A stretch of DNA of 54,915 bases from Terriglobia bacterium (GTDB lineage: Bacteria; Acidobacteriota; Terriglobia; JAJPHL01), in the NCBI GenBank assembly GCA_021325275.1, contig JAJPHL010000035.1, forward strand, positions 1-54,915. The letters run 5' to 3'. Positions 44,969 through 52,881 of the stretch are shown one piece after another. Each line of letters opens with the position of its first letter. The first letter of the stretch is position 1. The notes beneath the pieces were generated by a model. That model saw only the letters and a program-made list of their open reading frames with translations, ran no database searches and was not told the DNA's origin. The position numbers and the translations under genes are program-made.

Positions 44969-46018
44969 ATGAAAAAACTAACTGTGCTGTTGGCGTTTGC
45001 CACGCTGTCCCTTTTCGCGCAGGATTCCAAGCATCCGGCGTTTCACGAAACGAATCACGCGAAGGCCCCGGCAGGCCTCGCCGCCTACAAGCCCGTGAAG
45101 GGCTTGTCCGGCCAGCTTCGCAGCGTGGGCGCCGACACGATGGAGCAGATCACCAAGAACTGGCTGGAAGGCTTCAACAAGCTCTATCCCGACGTGAAAT
45201 TCACCATGGAAGCGAAAGCCAGCGGCACGGCGGGACCGGCGTTGGTGGACGGAACCGCCGATATGGGACCGGTTGCGCGCGAGATGTTACCGAACGAGGT
45301 TGAACCGTTCGTCAAGAAGTACGGCTACAAACCCTTCGCCGTGCGCGTGGCCGGCGGATCGTACCGGACGCCCGGGAAGACGCATGCGATCACGTTCTTG
45401 GTGAACGCCAAGAACCCGGTCGAGAAGCTGACCTACGCACAACTGGACGCGATGTTCTCCTCGACGCGCAAGCGCGGCCACGCCGATATCAAGACGTGGG
45501 GCGAGGTTGGCGTGAAGGGCGAGTTCGCCGACAAGCCGATCCACCTGTGGGGACTGATTCGTCCCAACGGCATCGCCAATTTCGTGCAAGAGCGCGTGCT
45601 CAGCATCAAACCGGACGACTTGGGCGAATACAAGAGTCCGATCACCGAGCGCACCACCGTCGGCAACCTGCCGGCGCTGGACGCAATCGCGCAAGGTGTC
45701 GCGGGCGATCCGTATGCTATTGGATATTCCGGCTTCAGCAATGTGACGCCGGAAATCAAGGCGGTGGCGTTATCGATCGGTGACAACGGTCCGTTCTACA
45801 AAGGAACGTTCGAAGAAGTGGCGGCACAGAAGTATCCGTTGAGCCGCGTGATCTACATCTACGTGAATCGCGCGCCCGGGAAACCGCTCGATCCGAAGAT
45901 CAAGGAGTTTCTGAAGTACGTCCTCAGTAAGGAAGGTCAGGCGGTGGTGGAACAGGAAGGCGTTTTCTTGCCGTTGCCGCTCGAGTTTGTGAAAGAGGAG
46001 TTGAAGAAGATCGAGTAG
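44969..46018 (+). CDS. PstS-like phosphate-binding-type periplasmic protein 1
   Basis: 349 residues; GGGAG before the ATG. Signal peptide LTVLLAFATLSLFAQ. PstS-like fold landmarks: GQLRSVGADTMEQITKNWLEGFNKLYPDVKFTMEAKASGTAGPALVDGTADMGPVAREM (ligand loop with SGT), and the C-terminal YPLSRVIYIYVNRAPGKPLDPKIKEFLKYVLSKEGQAVV. No permease or ATPase genes (pstC/A/B) occur in the window, so it is probably not part of a local ABC importer; a role in sensing or extracellular capture is possible. Confidence 0.88.
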   Translation: MKKLTVLLAFATLSLFAQDSKHPAFHETNHAKAPAGLAAYKPVKGLSGQLRSVGADTMEQITKNWLEGFNKLYPDVKFTMEAKASGTAGPALVDGTADMGPVAREMLPNEVEPFVKKYGYKPFAVRVAGGSYRTPGKTHAITFLVNAKNPVEKLTYAQLDAMFSSTRKRGHADIKTWGEVGVKGEFADKPIHLWGLIRPNGIANFVQERVLSIKPDDLGEYKSPITERTTVGNLPALDAIAQGVAGDPYAIGYSGFSNVTPEIKAVALSIGDNGPFYKGTFEEVAAQKYPLSRVIYIYVNRAPGKPLDPKIKEFLKYVLSKEGQAVVEQEGVFLPLPLEFVKEELKKIE

Positions 46019-46089
46019 GCGTTTGCTCGGCTAGTGGGCTGTCTGCGAGTAGTCGATAGGGCATTGGATTGCGCGCGGGGACATGCGCC

Positions 46090-46231
46090 TTGTATCAGGG
46101 CACGGCTTCAGCCGTGCCGACCTCGTTTCATTGCTACTGGGCTTTAGCCCCTGTGTCTGGCGTGCGCAGCGGCTAAAGCCGATTCCTCTTCCGCGAGCAT
46201 GCGGCACGGCTAAAGCCGTGCCTTGATACAA
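46090..46231. repeat. REP-like palindromic element between convergent genes
   Basis: Arms 46090-46118 and 46203-46231 are inverted copies (27 of 29 match) and each arm is itself a palindrome (GGCACGGCT/AGCCGTGCC). Two more GGCTnnAGCC stems lie between (46139-46150, 46170-46181). Sits between the 3' ends of two convergent PstS-like genes, so it could stop transcription from both sides. The rest of 46019-46305 has no gene. Confidence 0.85.
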
Positions 46232-46305
46232 AACCGCGCTCGTTTACGCGATCGACAGACGGGCAAGTCAACCGCAAAACTGTCCTTTCGGTTTCATCTG
46301 AGAAC

Positions 46306-47310
46306 TCAGTCCAACTTGGCGCGTTCCTTCCAAACCATCGCCGAAGTCAGCGGTAGGTAAATCTGCTGTCGCGACACTTCGGCCTGTCCTTCACGGCTCA
46401 AAATGTAGCGCATGAATTCCCGCACCAACGGACTCGCCGGTTTGCCGGGCGCGCGATTCACGTAGAAGTAGACCGTGCGCGTCAACGGATACGTGCGATT
46501 GGTCACGTTCGCCTTGGTCAATTCCACATAAGTACCGCGCTCGTCCGCCGCCAACGCCAGCGCCTTCACTTGCGCGGTCTTGTGGCCGAAGCCGCAGAAT
46601 GCGATGCCTTCCGGATCGGCGGCCAAGTCTCGAACCATCAGGTCGCCGGCGTTGGCCGATACTTTTCCGTCGGGCGTGTTGACGTTGGCGTATTCGTGCA
46701 GATTGCAATTCCACAGGTGCTTCCCGCCGAGCACTTTTTGTTCGAAGAAATAGCCGAGACCCGTGTTGGTCTCGTATCCGTACGGATGAATCGGACGTTT
46801 GGCCCATTCGCCCGTGGCTCCGAGATCGCCCCACGTCGGTGCGACGCATCCGGAAGGCGCGCGAGCGCCGCAGCCGAAGGCGCGCGCCACTTGCGGCAGC
46901 GTCAGGCGCGAGATGGGATTGTCCTTGTGTACGAAGATCGCAAAGGCGAAGGTTTCGAGCGGTACGTTGAAACTCGCCGTCGCAACGGACAGCTCCGTGG
47001 CGTCGTATCGGAAGACGCGGCGAAAGGCGATCGACTCCATGGGGATAATCTCGCGGCCCATCAGCGCGATGTCGGCAGTTTCCAGATACAATCCGGCGAT
47101 GGCGTTGGCCGTGCCAAGCATCTTGTCTTCGAATCGCACACCGGGATGATAGCGGCGAAAGCCCTCTTCCCAGAATTTCAGAATCGTCTCCATGTGATAG
47201 TTACCGAGCGTGCGGATCACGCCCTCCACCGGCCGCTCCGGCTTATATTCCGGCATTGGTGCGGCGGCATCTTGCGCCAAAAACAACAGAGCCACGAGAA
47301 ATGTAGTCAT
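46306..47310 (-). CDS. PstS-like binding protein 2
   Basis: 334 residues. Signal peptide TTFLVALLFLAQ. Ligand-site region GTANAIAGLYLETADIALMGREI, then YPLTRTVYFYVNRAPGKPASPLVREFMRYILSREGQAEV, aligned by eye with its neighbours. The usual SGT of PstS is replaced by GTANAI. Only three bases separate it from the upstream PstS-like gene, one transcript. Confidence 0.85.
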   Translation of the reverse strand: MTTFLVALLFLAQDAAAPMPEYKPERPVEGVIRTLGNYHMETILKFWEEGFRRYHPGVRFEDKMLGTANAIAGLYLETADIALMGREIIPMESIAFRRVFRYDATELSVATASFNVPLETFAFAIFVHKDNPISRLTLPQVARAFGCGARAPSGCVAPTWGDLGATGEWAKRPIHPYGYETNTGLGYFFEQKVLGGKHLWNCNLHEYANVNTPDGKVSANAGDLMVRDLAADPEGIAFCGFGHKTAQVKALALAADERGTYVELTKANVTNRTYPLTRTVYFYVNRAPGKPASPLVREFMRYILSREGQAEVSRQQIYLPLTSAMVWKERAKLD

Positions 47311-47313
47311 GGC

Positions 47314-48432
47314 TTAATCCAATAGCGCCCGGCTGCGCGCGGCTTGCGATTCGCGCAGCGGAAGATAGATTGCCTGATCGAGCACGATCCTCTGTCCTTC
47401 ACGGCTGAGCACGAAACGCAAGAATTCCTTCAGCGCGGGATTCACCGGTTTCGCCGGATCGCGATTGAAATTCAGGAAAACCAGGCGCGACAGCGGATAC
47501 GCGGCCGCGGCCACGTTTTCATAGGTCGGCGCGTAAGCCTCGCGGCCCTCTGGCGCCAAGGCCAACAGTTTTACCGGCGCATCGACATACGCCAGTCCGG
47601 CATAGCCGATGCCGTAGCGGTCAGCGGCCACGCGGCCGGCCAGCGGGAAAACCACTTTGTCGAACGAGATGCCGTCGCGCCATTCGCCGCGTTTTCCCGG
47701 CACGCTTAACACGCGCTGGCGCACAAATTCTTCAAAGCCGTTCCACGGCTGCACGCCGTATGCGTGAATCGGCTTGTCGGCCCATTCGCCCGTCAATCCA
47801 AGATCGCCCCACTTGGTGATCGCCGCACTGCCGCGATGTCGCGTGGAGGAAAGCATGCCGTCGAGCTGCGCGAAGGTCAGCTTTTCGATGGGATTATCTT
47901 TGTGGACGAAAAAACCAATGGCGTCGAGGAATCCGAAATGGCGATACGTTCCGCCGCAGATCGGCACACTCAATGGATCGTAGTGGAACGCGGCGCGGAA
48001 ACCGGTGATGTCGTCGGGACGCAGTTCGCGCGACACGAAGACCAGATCGAGGTTACCCTTCACCAATTCCTGTGCGCCCAAACTGCCCGCGTAGGGCGGC
48101 GCCACATCAATCTCGACGCCGGGATAATACTTGCGAAACGCCTCGATCCACTTCGCGGCGAGTCCCGGCAACACGTCCGATGACGCCGCCTTGAACTTCG
48201 CGGTGAGTTTGCGATCGGCGTGCGGCTCATACGCCTGCAGCGCGGCGTCCAGCGTTGGCTGCAGGATTTCCGGCACAGGCAGCTTGCGGCCGTTGGCGCG
48301 GCCCGCGGCGGCTTCGGCGTCGGTTTGCGGCTTGTTGGTGGGCAGCGCCGGCGTGACCCATTGCACCATCGATTGCCCGTACAAACCGGCCGCCGCCAGC
48401 AAGGCGAATGAGGCCAAAAGCGTTTTTCGCAT
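47314..48432 (-). CDS. PstS-like binding protein 3
   Basis: 372 residues from the ATG at 48432. Signal peptide TLLASFALLAAAGLYGQ. Carries an extra ~70-residue N-terminal part (LPVPEILQPTLDAALQAYEPHADRKL). PstS-like body: KAASSDVLPGLAAKWIEAFRKYYPGVEIDV, YAGSLGAQELVKGNLDLVFVSREL, YPLSRLVFLNFNRDPAKPVNPALKEFLRFVLSREGQRIV. First gene of the two-gene minus-strand unit; divergent from PstS-like 4. Confidence 0.85.
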   Translation of the reverse strand: MRKTLLASFALLAAAGLYGQSMVQWVTPALPTNKPQTDAEAAAGRANGRKLPVPEILQPTLDAALQAYEPHADRKLTAKFKAASSDVLPGLAAKWIEAFRKYYPGVEIDVAPPYAGSLGAQELVKGNLDLVFVSRELRPDDITGFRAAFHYDPLSVPICGGTYRHFGFLDAIGFFVHKDNPIEKLTFAQLDGMLSSTRHRGSAAITKWGDLGLTGEWADKPIHAYGVQPWNGFEEFVRQRVLSVPGKRGEWRDGISFDKVVFPLAGRVAADRYGIGYAGLAYVDAPVKLLALAPEGREAYAPTYENVAAAAYPLSRLVFLNFNRDPAKPVNPALKEFLRFVLSREGQRIVLDQAIYLPLRESQAARSRALLD

Positions 48433-48525
48433 AGCGAGATCCCCTTTAACGCTGCGCAGTCTATCTCGGTCCAGCTTAATGCAGCATGAACAGGGAGCCA
48501 TGCCATCCCGCTGTACACTACTCTG

Positions 48526-49467
48526 GTGCGCCGCTTATCCGTCTTGTTGTCCATGCTCGCCGCCATTGCCTGCCACGGCCAAGCCACCATCCGCGTTTGG
48601 GGCAGCCCGCAGATGAGTGGTGTGATGCGCCTGTGGGAGCAAGGCTTTCAGAAGCATCATCCCGAAATCGACTTTCACGACGAACTCCACGGAACCGCCT
48701 CGGGCATCGCAGGATTGTACACCGGCGTCGCGGACCTCGCGCTGATGGGCCGCGAGATTTGGCCGGCGGAAACGTTGGCGTTCCAAACGGTATTTCCCTG
48801 GAAGCCGGTGGAGATCGAGGTAGCCACGGGAAGTTACGACATTCCGAAGTCAACATATGCGCTGGTGATTTACGTCCACAAATCGAATCCGCTAACGAAA
48901 CTGACCCTGGATCAGGTGGCGGCGGCCTTCGGATCGAAAGCGCGCACATGGGGCGATCTCGGAATCGGCGGAGAGTGGGCCGGCAAGGCGATCCATCTGT
49001 ACAATTTCGACTACGACAACGACAAAGCGCTGTTCTTTCGCCGTCGCGTGCTTCAGGATGGCTACCGTTGGGACAGCGCGACGAAGGAATTCGCCAATCA
49101 GACCAACGCGCGCGGCGAAACCATCGACTCAGGACAGTTGATTCTCGACGCGCTGGCGCGCGATCCGTTGGGGCTGGCCGTTTCCAATCCGCACTACGCC
49201 AATCGCGATGTGAAAGCGCTGGCGCTTGATGGCGTAACCGCCAGCGTCGAGACGGTGCGTTCTCGCGCCTACCCGCTGACGCGCGCGGTCTACATTTACC
49301 TGAATCGCGATCCCAAGCAGCCGCTCGATTCGAAGGTCGGTGATTTTCTCAGTTACATCCTCAGCGCCGAAGGACAGCAAGACGTAGCTCGCGAGGCAAC
49401 GTACCTGCCGCTAACGCAGGAGGTGATCGCCGCGCAACTGCGTCAATTAGGTGTTGCCGTTCGGTAG
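48526..49467 (+). CDS. PstS-like binding protein 4
   Basis: 313 residues from a GTG. Signal peptide RRLSVLLSMLAAIACHGQ. Core: IRVWGSPQMSGVMRLWEQGFQKHHPEIDFHDELHGTASGIAGLYTGVADLALMGREIW, then YPLTRAVYIYLNRDPKQPLDSKVGDFLSYILSAEGQQDV. Most like protein 2 (46306). Its last 21 bases overlap the end of the histidine kinase gene tail to tail. Confidence 0.85.
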   Translation: MRRLSVLLSMLAAIACHGQATIRVWGSPQMSGVMRLWEQGFQKHHPEIDFHDELHGTASGIAGLYTGVADLALMGREIWPAETLAFQTVFPWKPVEIEVATGSYDIPKSTYALVIYVHKSNPLTKLTLDQVAAAFGSKARTWGDLGIGGEWAGKAIHLYNFDYDNDKALFFRRRVLQDGYRWDSATKEFANQTNARGETIDSGQLILDALARDPLGLAVSNPHYANRDVKALALDGVTASVETVRSRAYPLTRAVYIYLNRDPKQPLDSKVGDFLSYILSAEGQQDVAREATYLPLTQEVIAAQLRQLGVAVR

Positions 49468-50868
49468 AATCGGTAACACCGCGACGAAAACGCTGCCCGT
49501 TGAATCGGAACGTTCCAGCGACAAACTTCCGCCATGCGCCTGGGCGATCGACTGCGCGATCGCCAACCCCAAGCCCGCGCCGCCTCCGATGCTGGGATCG
49601 CTTGGGCGCGAGCGTGGTTTGTCCACGCGAAAGAAACGCTCGAAGACGCGCGCTTGCGATTCCGGAGGAATGCCCGGTCCGGTGTCGCTGACGGAGACAA
49701 CGTAGGCGCCGTTCTCGCCATGCAAATCCACGGTGACTTTTCCTCCGGCGGGCGTGTACTTCACGGCGTTGTCCAGCAGGTTCGAAACGAGTTGGCGCAG
49801 CATATCTTCATCCGCCTCGCAGGGCGATTCGGGCAAAGGCGGCGACTGCACCGCAACGTCCTTCGATGCTCCCAGCACGCGCGTGGCGCGCGTGACTTCC
49901 AGGATCAACTCGTCCAGGTGAAAGAAATGCTTTTGCAATTTCAGTTGGCCGGAGTCGGCGCGCGCCAGCCGAAACATATCCTCGACGATATGCGTGAGGC
50001 GGCGGCTCTGTTCGTCCACGATGGTCAGCGCGCTGCGGTAGTCGTCTTCGTCGCGGCGCGATTTTCCAAGCGTCACCGAAGCCGTGGTGCGCAGCACCGA
50101 AACCGGCGTGCGCAGCTCGTGCGAAGCGTCGGCCATAAACTGGCGTTGCACAGCGAAGGCCGCGTTCAGGCGCGACAACAGATCGTTGAAGGCACTGGCC
50201 AGTTTGCCCAACTCGTCGGCGGGATTGGCAATGGACAAACGCTGATCCAGATTCTCGGCGCCGATGCGCAGCGCTTGCTCCGACATCACCATCACCGGTT
50301 CCAGGCTCTTGCGCGCCAGGAACCAGCCACCCGTTGCGGCCAGCAGCAAACCGAACGGCACGGCGATCGCCAGGATCAAACGGTCGGCAGCGAGCTCGCC
50401 GAGCAGCGGCGTCAACGAGCGGCTGGTGACGATCGTGTAAGTGCGGCCCACCGGATCGAGCGTGACGCGCACCGCGGCGACGCGCCAGTCTCCGCCCGCC
50501 GCCTGCACGGTGGCCAAATGGATGGCGCCGTCCTCCAATTCGCCGGCCGGAAAGCGGATGCGCTCGCTGATCCCAACAGGCTTTTCCGCTAACAGGCCGC
50601 CTTGAGCGTCGAGAATCGCTAGCGTATGATCGGGAAGGTTCAGTGTTTTAACGGCGTCGCGGGCGGCCAGTTCATCCAATCCGCTCTCGCTCAATTCCTT
50701 GGTCAAAATGGAAACGGTGGCGCTGCAAACGGATTTCAGAATACCGTCCGCGCGCTCATAAAAATTGTCGCGCAACAGCACGTACAGCCCGAAACTGAAG
50801 CCGACCAGCAGCAGGGCCAGCACGCCGACATGCCACAACGTCAAGCGTGCGCGTACGGAACGAAACAT
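49447..50868 (-). CDS. Membrane histidine kinase (HAMP-HisKA-HATPase)
   Basis: 473 residues. TM1 about 12-32, periplasmic sensor about 35-160 with no recognised fold, TM2 about 164-185, HAMP, then phospho-acceptor His250 in ADASHELRTPVSVLR, N box NLLDNAVKYTPAGG, G boxes DTGPGIPPES and GGGAGLGLAIAQ. CusS/TctE-like architecture. The window's only response regulator is at 37933-38667, ten kilobases away on the same strand, so the two may be split partners around the transport/PstS-like cluster (inference). Confidence 0.93.
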   Translation of the reverse strand: MFRSVRARLTLWHVGVLALLLVGFSFGLYVLLRDNFYERADGILKSVCSATVSILTKELSESGLDELAARDAVKTLNLPDHTLAILDAQGGLLAEKPVGISERIRFPAGELEDGAIHLATVQAAGGDWRVAAVRVTLDPVGRTYTIVTSRSLTPLLGELAADRLILAIAVPFGLLLAATGGWFLARKSLEPVMVMSEQALRIGAENLDQRLSIANPADELGKLASAFNDLLSRLNAAFAVQRQFMADASHELRTPVSVLRTTASVTLGKSRRDEDDYRSALTIVDEQSRRLTHIVEDMFRLARADSGQLKLQKHFFHLDELILEVTRATRVLGASKDVAVQSPPLPESPCEADEDMLRQLVSNLLDNAVKYTPAGGKVTVDLHGENGAYVVSVSDTGPGIPPESQARVFERFFRVDKPRSRPSDPSIGGGAGLGLAIAQSIAQAHGGSLSLERSDSTGSVFVAVLPILPNGNT

Positions 50869-50930
50869 GGCACCAGAGTATTCCGCGCGTCACACGATTG
50901 CAAGGCGCTGGTGGAACGTTCTCCGGTAGA

Positions 50931-51980
50931 ATGCGGTCAATGCTGTTGCGAGTGGCGGTGTCGCTCGGTCTTTTGTTGGCGGGAACTTCCGCAGCGGGCG
51001 CTGCCGCGCCCAAGCAACATGTGCGGATCGCCGTGGGATCGAAGCCCGGCAACTTGGTTTATCTGCCGCTGGATCTGGCTCGCGCCGTGAACTACTTCGC
51101 CGACGAAGGCCTGGAAGTGGAGTTCACCAACTTCGACGGTGGAACCGACGCGGCCCTATCCCTGGCCGCGGGTCACGCCGATTTCTCCGGCAACTCGATC
51201 GATCACGCCATCAAACTACGGTCCGCGGGCAAGGATCTGAAGATGATCGTATCCTTCACGACGTTGCCGACGGTGACCCTAGTCATCCGCCGCGATCTGA
51301 AGCCGCAGATCCGAACCATTCAGGATCTCAAAGGGCGGCGACTGGGCGTGACCGCGATCGGCGCGGGCACTCACGTTCTGGCGGCCTCCATCCTCAAAAA
51401 AGCCGGCTGTTCCCTTGCCGACGTTCAAGTCGTAGCGGTCGGTTCCGGTCCGCGCCTGATCCAGGCTTTGAAGAGCGGCCAAGTGGACGCCGCTATGGCG
51501 ACCGATCCAACCACTACCGAGCTGCTGATGAGTGGCGATGCATCCCTGCTGCTGGACATGGTCACGTTTGAAGAGACCCAGCGAATCTTCACCGGTGAGT
51601 ACCAATTCACCGGATTGCTGACCCGCCCCGATTTGATTGCGACGCGCCCTCAACTTGTCCAGAGCGTCGTCAACGTGATCGTGAAAGCGAACCGCTTCAT
51701 CGCCACGCACAGCGCCGCCGATATTGCCGCTCGCCTGCCGGCCGGAATCGTGAGGGACCGCTACATTTATGTAAAGAGTCTGGAACATTCCCGTCCCTCG
51801 TTCTCAAAGGACGGCTTGGTAACTCGCAACGGAGTTGCCAACAACATCCAATCGCAACTCACGTTTGGCGTGGCCACGCAGGCGTCATCTACTGCGCGCG
51901 CCCTTTATTCTCCAGCGGACGGACTGGAACCGGCCACCTTCTTCGACATGCAGTATGTTCTCAAGACCCTAGGGAGATGA
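50931..51980 (+). CDS. NitT/TauT-type (SsuA-like) substrate-binding protein
   Basis: 349 residues from the ATG at 50931 (50940 also possible). Signal peptide LLRVAVSLGLLLAGTSAAGAA. NMT1/SsuA pattern: LPLDLARAVNYFADEGLEVEFTNFDGGTDAALSLAAGHADFSGNSIDHAIKLR, then DLKGRRLGVTAIGAGTHVLAASILKKAGCSLADVQVVAVG. This family binds nitrate, sulfonates, thiamine precursors or riboflavin. No cognate permease or ATPase genes nearby. Divergent from the kinase. Confidence 0.87.
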   Translation: MRSMLLRVAVSLGLLLAGTSAAGAAAPKQHVRIAVGSKPGNLVYLPLDLARAVNYFADEGLEVEFTNFDGGTDAALSLAAGHADFSGNSIDHAIKLRSAGKDLKMIVSFTTLPTVTLVIRRDLKPQIRTIQDLKGRRLGVTAIGAGTHVLAASILKKAGCSLADVQVVAVGSGPRLIQALKSGQVDAAMATDPTTTELLMSGDASLLLDMVTFEETQRIFTGEYQFTGLLTRPDLIATRPQLVQSVVNVIVKANRFIATHSAADIAARLPAGIVRDRYIYVKSLEHSRPSFSKDGLVTRNGVANNIQSQLTFGVATQASSTARALYSPADGLEPATFFDMQYVLKTLGR

Positions 51981-52119
51981 AGCGGTCTCGCGCCTCGCCC
52001 GCCGGAGGTCCCGGGACACTCTTGGAGACTCTGGCGATGCCGGTTGCCGCGGTTGGCGTCATCCGAAACCGCAGGGAGCGGACGAGGCCGAAGCGCGTCG
52101 AAGCGTGTAGAATGACGGA

Positions 52120-52546
52120 ATGCTTTTAGCATCTGGGTCGCGTCTCGGCGTCTATGAGGTGCTTGCCCCACTCGGCGCGGGCGGAATGGGAGAGGTCTAC
52201 CGCGCGCGTGATGCCAAACTGAATCGCGAGGTCGCCATCAAGATCATGCCGGCGGCCTTCGCTGCTGATCCCGCTCGTCTGGCGCGATTCCAGCGCGAGG
52301 CGCAGGTCCTCGCGTCGCTGAATCATCCCGGAATTGCGGCGATTTATGGATTCGAAGCTGGCGGTTCTCCCGCGCAACATCCATGCGCTTCCGGTGGAAG
52401 GTGGGCCAATGAAGCGCTTGACCGACTTCGGGGAGCGTCCGGTTCTGATCGTTCGCCGCTTCGCATGGTCGCCGGATGGCCGGTTCATTTATGCCGCGGT
52501 AGCCGAGACCGACGCCGATATTGTGCGAATCACTGGACTGCTATAG
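52120..52546 (+). pseudogene. Internally deleted Ser/Thr kinase-propeller gene
   Basis: The first ~84 codons are a kinase N-lobe: LGVYEVLAPLGAGGMGEVYRARDAKLNREVAIKIMP, then ARLARFQREAQVLASLNHPGIAAIYGFEAGG. At that point the sequence jumps, one frame over, to the last ~55 codons of the usual C-terminal WD40/TolB-like propeller (NIHALPVEGGPMKRLTDFGE, FAWSPDGRFIYAAVAETDADIV) with a TAG at 52544-52546. The catalytic loop, DFG and most of the propeller, about 700 residues, are gone. Confidence 0.82.
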
Positions 52547-52881
52547 AACGCACTCGACGTTTCCGATGGGCGACGACAGCCGTTCTGGAAGATAGCGTTC
52601 GGCCTTCTTGACTTAACAGGAGGAAATTGGCTCGCCACCCGCTACGTTAACGAAATTCCGGAACCTCGACGGCCAGAGACGATGGCGAAACCCTGAACTT
52701 TCAGTACTTTCCAGTAAAAACTCAGCCTGGTATGTGCGCCAGGATCTCCGAACACACCATCCGTTCCAAAGCTAGGAAGAACATTCGCCTCTGAAGCCGG
52801 GAATTCGGAGGGCATAATTGACCACTACCCGGCGGTCAGTCAACTGGACCTCCGTTCGGTTACAGGGTAGCATCATGGATC
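52547..52881. other. Intergenic stretch without gene
   Basis: No ORF, repeat or strong promoter is visible. A weak inverted pair TGACC/GGTCA lies near 52820-52840. Confidence 0.4.
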
